Positions 29,834 through 41,234 of a stretch of DNA of 64,000 bases are shown here, in pieces (position 1 is the stretch's first letter; each line of letters begins with the position of its first letter). A model generated the notes under the pieces. The model saw nothing but the letters and a program-made list of their open reading frames with translations. It was not told where the DNA came from and ran no database searches. Source of the DNA: Pholiota molesta (taxonomy: Eukaryota > Basidiomycota > Agaricomycetes > Agaricales > Strophariaceae); assembly GCA_014925825.1 (NCBI GenBank), contig JACGCK010000150.1, forward strand, positions 1 through 64,000, given 5' to 3'. The position numbers and the translations under genes are program-made.

Positions 29834-32553
29834 TCAACTGCGTCGCCACATTGACAAAAGGAAAGCAAGACGGTCCTGGATGGATATCCTGGGGCTTCCG
29901 GACATCTCGATGTTGGAGATGGGGTAGTCCCCCTGACAAATGATGCATCTAGTGGTATGCGCGGGGTGGATGTGTTTCTTATAGGGTATCCCACACCTCT
30001 GGACAGAGCTCAACAGTAAGCACCCAAATAACCACTCGTTAAAATTTTATATCAAAGATGCTTACCTGAATATAGAGCAAGCTGGAATCAGCGACTAACC
30101 AAAATTCGTAATCAAACTTTCTGGCATCATATTGGAGCGCACGCTCGCGCAGGCGCACCGCAAGTTCCAAGTCTTCCGAAGCGACTCGGATAATATTCTC
30201 AAACCAGCTTGAAGCCAAATAATCTAGCGCTATATGTTTTGTTGGATGAGACTCATCTGGACCGCAACCATCGAGATGATGATTGTTGTTGTGAAGACCA
30301 CGAAAGAACTTGACTCTATATTCGCCTGTTCTAGGCCTACCAAAAGGGATCAGTAGCCGCTTCATCATACCACTGATATTGATGTAACGTACACGGGGTA
30401 AATGATTTGGTTTACTTTCTTCGCCAGTGCCAGGCAGCTTCTGCCATCAACAAAAAATTGTCCAGCCCGGGAACGGTCGCTGAACAATGTTACAAAAATG
30501 CGACCATACCCCCGAAATTCTCGCCAGTCGCACAAGCCTGAACAGAATATGTCCAACAATGTCGAGTTGTGTCCACGGCTCTGGGCATGCTCTGCTTTCG
30601 ATGGATACATATCATAAAGAGAGATATGGAAGATACACGCCGAGGACGAGGGTAAGATTTTGTCATCAGTATGAACGATGATAGTGGGGATGAAAGCCTG
30701 CAGGGCCTGAGGATATCGTGAAAGGCGTTCAAAAACGAAGGCATCAAATTCGTTGCGTAGTCGGGGGAATACATCAGCCCGAGTGCCCGCCTAACAATAT
30801 TAAAGAACGTCAGCCTAAAATCAACGCCTGAGGTAAGAAAACTTGTAAATGACTTACGTTTTTCTCGATACAGTCGAGGAAATCATGCCAGGCGGTGCGA
30901 TGCAGGTCCTTGTACCCACGAATCTCGTCTAAAAGTTTCTTTAGGCTGAAAGAGGCAAGATCAACTTCAATCTCGCTGCTTCCGGTCGATAGTTCGTTGT
31001 AATGGTGAACAAAACCCTTCACACAATCATCGAGTGAGAAAGGTGCAGGAATGTGGGGATATTTAGCCATGACCTCCAGCCAGCGTCGACTGAGAGTAAT
31101 ATGCGCAAGCCTTTCATCGATGTAGCAGTCTCCCGACCGGGATCGGTCCGTAAAGAAGTCGTATAGGGAGGCGTGGTAGATTTGTAGCTCCGAGCCACGA
31201 TTCCGTGGAACAAACACAAGGGCGTGCATATCCAACAGCACTGTGCCGACTCTAAAGCCTAATAGGGCCTCAATTACTTTAACGGACAATGGTGCTATGG
31301 ATTCAGACCACGTCATATCATTGTAGAAAAAGAAGATGAAGATCTCGAGAACCTTTTGGATATCGTCTGCTGAAGAGAGAATTAAGAGATACAACGCGTC
31401 GAGTAGCGCAAACGGTGTCTCGTTTCCTGGCGCCAATAAACCCAGTATAATGTCCAATCTCATCGGAGGATTATGTCGAGGCGAGTTAACGAATCTTATT
31501 ACTGTAGCAGCGAAAATAAACTGGCCGGACGCTTTCGACACAAGGAAGTCGACATCTTCTTTTGCGGGCCACGCCGATGGGAGAGGGTCGCCTTGTCGCA
31601 GATGTCGGGCGTGGATCTCTTTGAATGTGTCGTCAAGATACAGCTTGATATCTTCATCCGGATTGTAGTTGTCGTCTAGCACGAGCGATTTGACTAGAGG
31701 ACTAAGAAGGTCCCCATTGAATGCCTCGCGGATCTCGAATTCCGGGCGACTGGCGATAAGGAATAAGAGCGGAATGTGACGGAGCTCTGAAACAGCTGTT
31801 CCAAGGGCGTTTAGAAGGGTGGTATGCGAATCGCGGTTGGGGCCACACTCATCGACACCATCCGTGATCACGAAAATTGGTTTTGGAGGTGACTCGGAGG
31901 GAGGCAGCGGTTTAAGAGGATCGAACAGCGATTTAAGAGGATCGATTATAAGCGCTTTCATCTGAGCGGTGATGCTGAGCGAAAAGATATTTTGCTTCTT
32001 TTCAATTGCTGCAAGGATGCGGTCGGATAGCTCTGGAACGGACAGTGAGAGTTGATAGGCAATGGTGGCGACAAATCGACTGGCGTCATTGCGGCCAGCT
32101 GCTGTGCGGCCGAAGAAAAATGATGCGGCAAGCAGGCCCTGCTCTTCGCACTCCTCGGCAATGCTTTGCGCGATGGCCGTCTTTCCGGCGCCAGCAGGAC
32201 CATACATCCACAGGATTAGCTTGCGCATAGCAGGAGGGGCCTGGATCCATGCCATGAGTTCCGCCCGGACTGCTGTTCGGGTTCGTGGATGGCAGCGAGG
32301 CGGATCGCCTCGCTCTGCAGCGTCGTGAAAGGCGCCTTTGCAGATGGTGTTGAGAAGAAGCCTTAAACCTAGTGGTTGTACGGTGTGAATCAGGACACGA
32401 GCCTCTCGGTGCATGCTGAGGAGAGGAAGGATTACCGTAGCGCTCCGGGATGCTGCCATTGTATACATTGCCATTAACGTGCGTAATCGTTGGGTTGATC
32501 ACAACGGAGTTCGAGATGTTGGAAAGGTAGTGCGAATCATTTTCGGTGGGCAT
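29834..32553 (-). CDS. NACHT-domain NTPase (fungal NLR-like), gene B
   Basis: There are five exons: 32553-32436, 32368-30858, 30790-30393, 30336-30066 and 29998-29834, giving 820 aa. The start is chosen because this ATG (MPTEN...) is the one conserved with gene A; an upstream in-frame ATG would add 43 residues. Features in order are INPTITHVNGNVY in exon 1, GAFHDAAERGDPPRC, Walker A GPAGAGKT, Walker B PIFVITDGVDEC, and a long C-terminal region alignable throughout with gene A. The last exon has C768, H775, H777, C784 and C787 in the same C-x6-H-x-H-x6-C-x2-C spacing. Exon phases are identical to gene A. It is an inverted paralogue, 21 kb away. Likely a nucleotide-binding switch in non-self recognition or cell death; its partner is unknown. 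Confidence 0.88.
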
Positions 32554-33980
32554 TGCAGGAATTTGGAAAACAAAATCGAGAGCGCTCGGGTCCGGGAAGG
32601 AATCAACGAAGGGCAGACAAGGTTCTTCGTGGGGCGCATTATTTACAGTTCCTGCACTGCTCATGCTGTGTATATTTGTCAATGGTCAGTGCGTTGGGCC
32701 CAGTGGTCGTGGGCCTTCCACGGACTGATGCGATTACCGTAAGTTGAAATGCGGTGCATGTATGTACAAGCACACGTCTTTCGTGTATTTTAATTCTCAC
32801 CATTATATAAGGCGAAATCTTTCCACTGCGGGGAAAGATCTCCAGGCCGCTATATATAACGAACTAGAGAACGACCGTGTGGCCGAGTGGCAATTTAATG
32901 CCACTGATGTCCTTTATGCCCCGCTCATAGTTCTATGAACTTGAAGTAGCCAAGAAGATAAAGGCTTTGAATAATCCACGCCGTTTATTCAAGTCACTAT
33001 GCTGTACATATGTAATAAATGTACATTATCATCTTGATGCTGTACATATGAGGTGGGCACTATTCCTGGCCTTCCACTTCCATCCGACGCACTGCCTACT
33101 CGCCGTGGTGATCGCTCTCTTGCATACATGATCCCCAATCCATCACCTGCTATCACAGCCTGCTGTAAATATAATTTCCAAGCTATGTCGACGGCGACAG
33201 GATGTAGGCGGCAGCGGCATGGATATACAGAACTGTTCAATCGAGTTATAAACAAGCGCGGCCATTGAAGGGCACGGAAAAGAGAGACGCGGCTACGCGA
33301 ACCTACTCTTCCCAGAACCCCGCTCCCCTGCTTCCAGAAAAAAGAAAATATTTCATAGATGCAAGGGAGGCGCAAGGAGTGTCCTCAAAGAGGGAAAGGG
33401 TCGTCGACGGGGTAACACCGCAAAAAATCGATCCCAGATCTGAGCAAGCCTCCAAGGTAGAGAATAGGGCACGTATTCACGTGCAGCGACTATGACGGGG
33501 AGGGATATATACGTGCATGGACGCGTAGGGAGGTCGATCAAGGGTGCGAAATCAAGGAGTATTGTAGGGGATCTTGGTTATCAGACCGCTGGCCTATCGT
33601 TCGTGGTCGTCCGTTTTTCGCCATCCGTCATTCGTCGTCCATCATTTGTCCGCCTGCCTGCCAGCTCCTTGCGCGAGGTCGCAGGGTGACAGAAGTTGTC
33701 CAGATAATCAAATGTCCATCGAACTTCCAGCCTGTATCATGCGTAGGCAGCAAAGGACGAGCCACATCGAAAGGAAGAAAGGAACCACGCAATGTACGGA
33801 GACTCAGAGCAAACTCGGAGCTGCGGTGAGTCGGGATCCGATAGGCAGATCACCATCAAATTTCACGTCTGCAGTATGCCTAGGCAGCAAAGGAGCGAAA
33901 GAATGTCTGTCTGGATTCACGACGTATGGGACACCACAGCACTGGGTCTGAAGAGCAGGGCTACCGAGCCTAATGTTTGC
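32554..33980. other. Intergenic, no gene recognised
   Basis: The first ~130 bp are the putative 5' leader and promoter of NACHT gene B. At about 32875 a TGGCCGAGTGGC phrase resembles a tRNA A-box but no tRNA can be folded. Several short open frames on both strands carry no domain I recognise. Confidence 0.4.
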
Positions 33981-33984
33981 AGTG

Positions 33985-34540
33985 ACTCCGAGTCCGTGAG
34001 CGGCGAGCGCAAAGTGAGCGCGAGGCTCCCACAAAATCGAGGCAAACAAACGATCATTTTGCGTTGTTTGCTCCTCAATTGCTCCTCGTCTTTGAGTCTG
34101 ACGACCAGATGCATTGGCCTCTCCCTAAGCCTTTCTCACTAGACCTTTCACTTGCATTTGACCCGCTCTCCCATTGGACTGTCTACGTCTGTCTTGCACT
34201 GTCATCGTCGCTGTCTAATACGAAAACGCACTCTTACACGTCTTGGTCAGAGATGGGATCGAAATGACTTCGATAGCACGGCCCAACCCCATCGACGACT
34301 CGTATACCCTCTTCAACCGCGATGCGTGTATCTCGCTCAGGTGTATGGTGGCCTTTGGGGAAACATAGATGACACGGCCCGCGGGACATATGCGACATGG
34401 GTATGGGTTGCATCGTGGAGCAGGAGGAGGGGTAGGATTTTTGGGCGTTGAGTTTATCATGATGATGGTAACGAAAGAGGGTATGTCAGGAGGTTCAGAC
34501 CGACTATTTGCACCTTGTTTGCCATTTGTGGCGGGGACTT
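33985..34540 (+). repeat. Dispersed degenerate repeat with PAGH peptide signature, copy 3
   Basis: The plus-strand frame at 34369 reads MTRPAGHMRHGY and then GGGVGFLGVEF. The DNA upstream (34250-34368) matches copy 1 in detail, including GACGACTCGTAT-CCCTCTTCAACCG and GGTGTATGGT-GCCTTTGGGG. A copy of the GACCGACTATTTGCACC motif follows at about 34495-34538. An antisense relative of the CLPLFCGSLAL segment is at 34012-34050. Confidence 0.5.
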
Positions 34541-34569
34541 CGGAAACATCCGTCGCACCCAGTCTTGAA

Positions 34570-36311
34570 GAAAATTCGAGATAGGGCAGGTCTACCCCAA
34601 GAACATGACAACAAATGAGAGAGCGCGAGACAGAGCCTTAAAGCTTAAAGACTTAGGTGCCGCCGTCAAGATTCGACCTCGACTGCCATGAGAGAGAGGA
34701 TTCACTACGTGAGCACGGAAAGGAGAAAAATAGCAACGAAAAGAATAAAAGCATCAAGTTCAGAAAGCCTACACTATAGTAGACCGTCAGCAAGTGAACC
34801 TATGTCATGCGTATTGGTGCGGTACGCAGAGATTCTCAGCGAAGGGAAGCATTCTCCCATGAGAAAAGCGAGGTTGACGTGTATACAGGGGACAAGGGCG
34901 TCGACAGAGGCAATCAAATGGTCGCGCAGCAGGAGAAACTCGGGGACAAACGATATCTCGCGAAAGTCCCTGCCAGTGAGTCAAATGCATGGCAGAGCAT
35001 GTCTGTGAAAGGATCGACAGCTTGATAAGGCGGGCAGGGCACCAACAGGGCACCGACGGATTAGCTTTCGTTGTTCGTACACAGTCACAGTGGTTTAGCA
35101 AGTGCGGAAGTCGATACTTATCCGGGAGGCAACGCTACGCGATCCGAAGAAGACTGGTGCACTCGCCTTGAAATTTGAAAGTTGACAAACATCCTCGCTC
35201 TGAACACTAACTTCGTTGAATTCAGCAGTACAAGCACGTAGATCGAGTCATTGGACAAAATGAAGCGAATGTAATGGGATATTCAGTGCCTTCACGGTAC
35301 AGAGCTATACAGATTACAGAAGGAAACACAGAGCGGTTTTAGCGGACGTGGAAAGGCCTCAGGAGCTCTCAGGAGGCAACGCCATATGTACGCGCCTCTA
35401 TATGAGTACCGCTCTGGAGCTAATTAAGAGTGAATACCTGGTGAATACTTGTGTCTTGACAACGGTCACCCTCACCATCCAGTACTTATCAAACATCTGA
35501 TGCAGTACCGTCGTAGATCGTCGTTCCTTCTCGAACACATCATTAATTTCGGGGCTCATTTTGAGCTTCTTTCGAAGCCGCGCCATTCGCGAGCACGTAA
35601 GCAACTGGACGACATATGTATATCGCCATCCAAGAGGTCAGCAGCATACAGTACTTACACGCGCTCTGCAGACTCAATGGCGGCTTACTCGTAAAGCAGC
35701 CAGTTGGGCTGAGAATCAGGAATTTCACTGCTACACGAGTTATGGATATGAGTTGGATATGAGCAAAGTCGCCATGACCAGGCCATGGCCATAGTCCTCC
35801 GTAGCCCGAAATCAATAACTGCCAGCCCTGGCAGTGTCCCAGACTCCCGACCATCGGGCGACAGAATCACGGGACCCACACGTCCGGTGTTGCGGACGAC
35901 GCGCAGAGTTTGGCTTCAGCGTGACCCTGCCAACACTACTTACGTGTATCTGTGTGCCTTCAAAACCCCAGATTCCAGAAGAAGGAAAGCCGTGCGGCAG
36001 GGTGCCCACATTGCACGGTGCTAATTGAAAACTTAAGACGGTGTAAGAAACATAGGCTGAATTTGGGATGAGTGGGTCGAATGGGTGATAGTGCACTACA
36101 AGTGCTCTAGCCAAGACGTCTGTGTATAGATAAAGGTGCCGTACGCAGGGTCAGATTTTCTGCTGTTCATCTTTCACCCATTTACTTATTGCACCCAGTC
36201 TTGATGTTAGGAAGCCGGCTCCACGCCTATCGAATATATAAGTAACTCTGCCTAATCGTCGCAACATACGTTACACTTCTGCCCATCGTCTCCCTTCAGC
36301 GTGCTCACGCG
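34570..36311. other. Unidentified sequence upstream of the P450
   Basis: Minus-strand frames at 35398-35604 (RMARLRKKLKMSPEINDVFE) and 35812-36114 (LPHGFPSSGIWGFEGTQI) look protein-like and could be exons of one undetermined gene. Candidate GT donors follow each. I recognise no family and could not build a consistent model. The P450 promoter (36180-36311) contains CATCGAATATATAAGT-type AT-rich sequence. Confidence 0.3.
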
Positions 36312-38543
36312 ATGGGTTTTTTGGACACTCAAACACTCCTTTTTCCGTACTATACCCTGCTTGTCGCAGGAGTCGCACTCGTTCTACTTTACCTGATCAG
36401 TCAACAATGGCGCAATCCTCTGCGCAAGCTACCATATCCGCCAGGTCCTCCGGAAGGGAGCTTCATCACAGGGAATATGAGCGACATGCCCGCGTCCAGA
36501 AGTTGGTTGGCTTTTGAAGAGTGGGGAAAGAAATATGGTGCGTCGTATTATCAAATTTCAATGCCTTTACGATCTAATCCCGCCAATTCTGCTATACAGG
36601 TGGCATTTCACACTTCCGGATTCTCAACAAACATACCATTGTTCTTAACTCGGCGGAAGACATCGTCGAGCTTCTCGAAAGACGGTCCAACATCTATTCC
36701 GACCGCCCGAGCCTGCCTATGGTCGACTTGTACGATGTTACTTATCCGAAATGCCCATCCAAATCACTTACCCTTTGCCTCTTTCAGAATCGGCTGGAGC
36801 AAATGGGACGTTGGATTCATGGAATACGGCGCACGATGGAGGTACCACAGACGTATCTTCCAACAATACTTCAAGCCCGAGGCGTCCATCAACTACCAAC
36901 CAATCCAGACGCGCAAGGTCAATGATATGCTTTACAGCCTCCTCAAGACGCCCGCCAACTTCATGGAACACTATCGAACGTGAGTGCCAATCTTGCCTTT
37001 ACCCTCATCTCTCTCACGCTCGTTCTCTTGGTTTGATTTCCAGACTCCCTGCGGCCATCATCATGTCCATTACTTACGACCACGACGTGTCGCCGAAGGA
37101 CGACTACTACGTCAACCTCGTAGAAGCCGCCGTGGCACGCCTCAGCGAGATCTTCTTCCCCGGTGCATCCCTCCTCAACGCCATCCCCATTCTTCGCTTC
37201 ACCCCCTCGTGGTTCCCCGGAGCCGGGTTCAAGCGCTTCGCCATCGAATCCAAGAGACTGACGCAGCACATGCTGGACGAGCCACTTGCGGCTGTGGAAG
37301 CGAAGATGGTATGTATGCTCAGATAATATGCTTAGAGCACTTTTGACGAAGTTTGATTCGGTTGTCGGTGTTTAGAAAGAAGGCCAGGCATCGAACTGTA
37401 TTACCGCAGAATTGCTGGAAGATTGCAAGACCGCAGAGCAACACTACGACGCCGCCGGTGTTGTCGCAACAGCCTATGCCGGTACGTTCTCACTGTCGCT
37501 TTTCTGATATTCATTTGCTAAAATGCATATTATTCGTGGCTCGTTAGCTGGCGCGGACACGGTGCGTTCTCGAATTTTCCCTCTTTTATGCGGCGCAAAT
37601 ATTGATTCATTTTCTCTAGACTGTCTCCTCCCTCGGTACATTTTTCTACGCAATGGCCATCTGCCCCGAGGTTCAGGCCAAGGCCAAGAAGGAACTCGAT
37701 CACCACATCGGCTCAGGGCGCCTCGTCAATTTCGGCGACAGACCATCGCTGCCGTACATTGAAGCCATTCACCGGGAGATCATTCGATGGAAGCCGGCCG
37801 TCCCTATGGGTGTTGCCCATGCTGCGAGCGACGATGATGTTTACAAAGGGTATTATATTCCGAAAGGTTCGCTATCTTTTCTCTGAGATTACGACTGAAG
37901 AGCTGATCATCCGTAAATTATAGGAGCGACTGTAATCGCTAATATCTGGTAGGTTGAGCGAGCTGCATCCGTGTTTGAGCAGGCGATTAACTGTGCTATC
38001 TTGAATGCAGGGCGGTTACGCATAATCCTGAGAAATACCCTGAACCTGACGTTTTCAACCCGGATCGTTTCTTCGATGAAAACGGAGATTTGAACGACGA
38101 CGAAGTCGAATCTTCATTCGGCTTTGGTAGAAGGTTTGTCTATCAATTCCCATAGCCTTTATCACTTTTTAAACCAAATACTTTTCTTACAGGATATGCC
38201 CTGGGAGACATTTGGCTTCCGCTTCGGTATGTACCAAATTTCTTCCGCCAGATGAATTCCCCTCAACTGTTCTCACCTTCTGATTCTATTAGGTTTGGTT
38301 GGCAGTCGCTACCGTGTTACAGAACTTCGACATCAGCAAGAAGCGAGACGGCGCCGGTAACGAAATACCAATCGCCGGTGAGTACAACGACGGTTTGATT
38401 AGGTGTGTCTTTTTGCATTGGCTTGTACGTATGAGCCGTTTCTAATTCACCGCCCTAGCCATCCTCTCCCCTTCGAATGCTCCATCACTCCTAGGTCGGA
38501 AGCTGCGTGCAAGCTTGTTTTGGAGGCTGCTAAGGCCAAGTAG
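36312..38543 (+). CDS. Cytochrome P450 monooxygenase
   Basis: There are twelve exons: 36312-36537, 36600-36729, 36788-36979, 37044-37308, 37376-37481, 37548-37561, 37620-37866, 37924-37948, 38011-38133, 38193-38226, 38293-38402 and 38459-38543, giving 518 aa. Features in order: N-terminal membrane anchor (residues ~11-31), LPYPPGPP hinge, WSKWDVGFMEYGARWRYHRR (helix C region), AGADTT in helix I (~307-312), EIIR in helix K (364-367), FNPDRF, and the heme-binding FGFGRRICPG with Cys445. All signature residues are present, so it is probably active. It is an ER-bound mixed-function oxidase of the type often annotated in Agaricomycetes as O-methylsterigmatocystin-oxidoreductase-like; the substrate cannot be deduced. 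Exon 6 is only 14 nt, and exons 8 and 10 are 25 and 34 nt. Confidence 0.9.
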
Positions 38544-38962
38544 GTCAATCGGGATGAATGGTATGCTATTCATCGCCAACACAACAAATTTTAGTCTGCC
38601 TTAGTTTTTAAATGTACATAGTGCATCTGCTCGAGTTTTCGTAGTTTCGTCAGCTTGTCTTGCTTTGGAAAGAATGATCAAACAATTTCCAGTATTGCAG
38701 TCTCTTGATACGATTGTGAAATGACGTGCACCTTAGGATTGACGATAAACGGTATTGTATTCTGCAATCAACCACGAAAATGTGCAGAAGATTGACTACA
38801 ACGTATGAGAGGGAAGAATCAGGATATCGTAGTCAAGAATGCCTTTCATACCTTTCAAGTAGCTCATACAGAAAATACATCAGTCATATGCTTTGCAAGA
38901 GAGGAGTACCCAGCTTAAAGAAAAAGAGGTATATTCCGTGAACACAGTAAAGTACATTCCCA
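38544..38962. other. Convergent intergenic between P450 and SLD3-like gene
   Basis: This is the 3' flank of both the P450 (plus) and the SLD3-like gene (minus). It is AT-rich and probably carries both polyadenylation regions. No gene is seen. Confidence 0.4.
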
Positions 38963-40710
38963 TTACCGACGTCGCAGCACCCTAGAAGGCTTGCTAGGCG
39001 TAGCTTCTCCCATATCCACATCCACATCCTCCTCCTCCGAATCCATCCCCGCCACTCCGCTACTCACACTACTGCTCCTCGGAGGTGGGTTCAGCAGCAC
39101 GATATTCGGCGAGCTGTCCATCATCCACTCCCCGTCCCCATCATCCTCCTCCTGTTTCTGCAGCACAGCAGCGCGGTTAGCACCCGCCTCGACCGCCTTC
39201 TGCATGGACAGGGCACGCAACGGCGCAGCGCCGAACGAGGGCTGCCGCCCGACCCCGAAGGTCAGCCCCGCGGCCGACGCGCCGCGCGGCTTCTGCGGCG
39301 TGTCCTCCACCAGCACCACCTCCCCATCCACGGCCTTTTCCTTCCCCTTCGGCGCTTCGGATTGGGGCTGGGGCGGCGGCGCCGGGCGCACGGTGGGCTT
39401 GGGCCGGGGCTTGAACACGCGCGACATGCTGACCTCGCGGTTGAGCGGGCGCTTCTTCGCCGGGGCGGCGCTGGCAAGCGCGCGCTCGTGTTGTTCCTGC
39501 GCGAGGGAGACGGAGAGGGAGCGCGAGCGCGCGCGGGCGAGGGCGTGGGTGGTGCTGGGTGCGCGGGGTTTGTTTGTGGTGGTGGAGGGTGTTGGTGAGG
39601 GGAGGCGCGCGGTGGACGGCGCGCGGGAGAGGGATCGTCGGCTGGGGTCTGGGGCTGGGATTTGGGAGGCGGGGTCGGGGGCGGTGAGGGTGTCGTTGAC
39701 GTCTTCGTCGTCGTCGGAGAATGGGGATGATGGGAAGAGTTTGGATCGCAGGAGGGAGCAGAGCTCCGGGAGTTGGGACCTGAAGCTGAAGATGATATAC
39801 TACGTGAACAACGACTTTCTTAGAGGGGAAAGTAAACTCACTAGCGTTCAACTATGTCTTCGAGGAAGGCTTGCGTCCAATCCCGCTCATCCGTCTTCTT
39901 CTGACTCGTGGTGGGTTTGGCTCGGTCCAGAGAGCCGACGAGTTGCCACATCGAGAGCTTGTCCATGAAGGCCTCGAGATGCTCTTCCGTCGTTACCATT
40001 GGTTCTACAGGCTGTAGTTTCCGTTTTCGGGGTTTCTTAGCGCGCGGAAGGGGGCCTGGTAAGGAAAGCTTGTAGAAATAGAGCAGAATCTGAATTTGAA
40101 CCCTATAACAAGTCAGCGAGTGTAATGTTGTAATTGTAGATGGAAACTCACTCGCGGCGCTCCATACGTTCCAGATACGCTTCGCGCCATTTCTCGTCTA
40201 CCCAGGGACCTTCAGCATGCTCTGGGATCGTTTGACTGTCTAGTACGCTCTCGTCGGGCTTCTCATGCGTCACAGCATACCACATCATGGTCTCCTCCAT
40301 CTCCCCGGCTCCGCCACCGTTTATCAGGATCCGCGGTAGTTCGACGTGATATTTGTTTGTTGCTGAGCGCGTCGTCAGAAGTAAAGGGTCTAATAGGGCA
40401 TGCATGGGGTGTATTGACGCGTCTGAATCTGACGTAGATGGTATATTGACGCGTCGCAGTGATGGGATGAGGAGATGAAGTGGCATGAGAGACTGAGTGT
40501 GTCAGACACATTCAGATTCTATATGAAATGAGATACACATACGTCGGGGAGCCATAGAAACTGGAGATATGTTCGCTGGACATATTGTTCCAGGAGTACG
40601 TCCTGCAATTGGAACGGATAATCTTGCGAAATCGTTTTCTCCTGTGTCGTTGACCAATTCGCGATTTTGCGTTGGTCAAAGTGGTAGAACGTCGAGCCTA
40701 TTGTCGCCAT
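38963..40710 (-). CDS. SLD3-like DNA replication regulator (probable)
   Basis: There are four exons: 40710-40543, 40492-40152, 40102-39842 and 39785-38963, giving 530 aa. The N-terminal half has YVQRTYLQFLWLPDSLMPLH, LLIPSLRRV, then YHVELPRILINGGGAGEMEE. The middle has VQIQILLYFYKLSLPGP, a basic KKPRKRK patch, EEHLEAFMDKLSMWQLV, DERDWTQAFLEDIVERYF and LPELCSLLRSK. This arrangement agrees with what I recall of basidiomycete proteins assigned to the Sld3 (Treslin-related) family, which recruits Cdc45 at replication origins. The C-terminal third is low-complexity, Ser/Pro/Arg-rich and acidic near the end. The third intron acceptor is chosen to give ERYFRSQLPELC; an upstream AG would add four residues. 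It shares a 237-bp divergent promoter with bL33m. Fragments of its third exon recur at 43.8, 45.4 and 47.5 kb. Confidence 0.68.
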
Positions 40711-40947
40711 GCGGAGACTGATTACGCCAGATACCAAGTGGCCAGATGGGTTTGGATATCGAGAGGCGGATACAAGCTGGTTGCAAGCTTGGTCGAGGGG
40801 TTTGTATTGGGTTTGTACTGGGTTTGTGGAGGTTGCTCCGGCCCGGCTGATCCGTGTTATATAACCAAACGGCACCCGCCGGCCACGGTTTTTGTTCGTT
40901 CTCGCCCTTAGCCTCTCTCCCCTCCCTTCCCCGCACACACATTCACT
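40711..40947. promoter_or_regulatory. Divergent promoter between SLD3-like gene and mitochondrial bL33 gene
   Basis: Only 237 bp separate the two start codons on opposite strands, so both promoters must lie here or overlap the genes. A TTATATAA-like stretch is at about 40857-40866, near the bL33 side, followed by a pyrimidine-rich leader (CTCTCCCCTCCCTTCC) just before its ATG. Confidence 0.6.
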
Positions 40948-41234
40948 ATGGCGGCGAAGGCGAAAGCCAGGTACAACATTCAATCTTGTCGATACAAGCC
41001 CACATACAAACTCACACTTTACAACGCAGAACAATCATCGTTCGGCTAATATCCACCGCGCAAACTGGCTTTTTCTACACGACTCAGCGGCTTCGTCAGG
41101 GACCCAAGCTTTCTGCTGTCAAGTACGACCCAAAAGGTGTGTGCACACCTCCCCGTTAGATATGTTGTTTGACTTAGTCATGTTCAGTAAAAGCGCGGGT
41201 ACTATTCGTCGAGAGCAAGAAGACTAAAAAGTAG
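40948..41234 (+). CDS. Mitochondrial ribosomal protein bL33m
   Basis: There are three exons: 40948-40970, 41030-41136 and 41188-41234, giving 58 aa. The mature sequence RTIIVRLISTAQTGFFYTTQ, then KYDPKVKARVLFVESKKTKK, is the bL33 fold expected of the fungal large-subunit protein (yeast Mrpl39 family), with its usual length of about 55-70 aa. It is a structural protein of the mitochondrial large ribosomal subunit. It is divergently transcribed from the SLD3-like gene. Truncated copies of its last two exons occur within the DJ-1 array at 43.9 and 47.55 kb. The splicing is confirmed by continuity of the family sequence across both introns. Confidence 0.92.

Noticed and set aside
29533..29994. 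153-codon minus-strand frame at the end of NACHT gene B
   Set aside because: It is in the wrong frame relative to the spliced last exon, which aligns with gene A through the Cys/His motif.
38991..39968. 325-codon plus-strand frame antisense to the SLD3-like gene
   Set aside because: Ser/Arg/Gly-rich low complexity, explained by the GC-rich last exon on the minus strand whose splicing gives a coherent protein.
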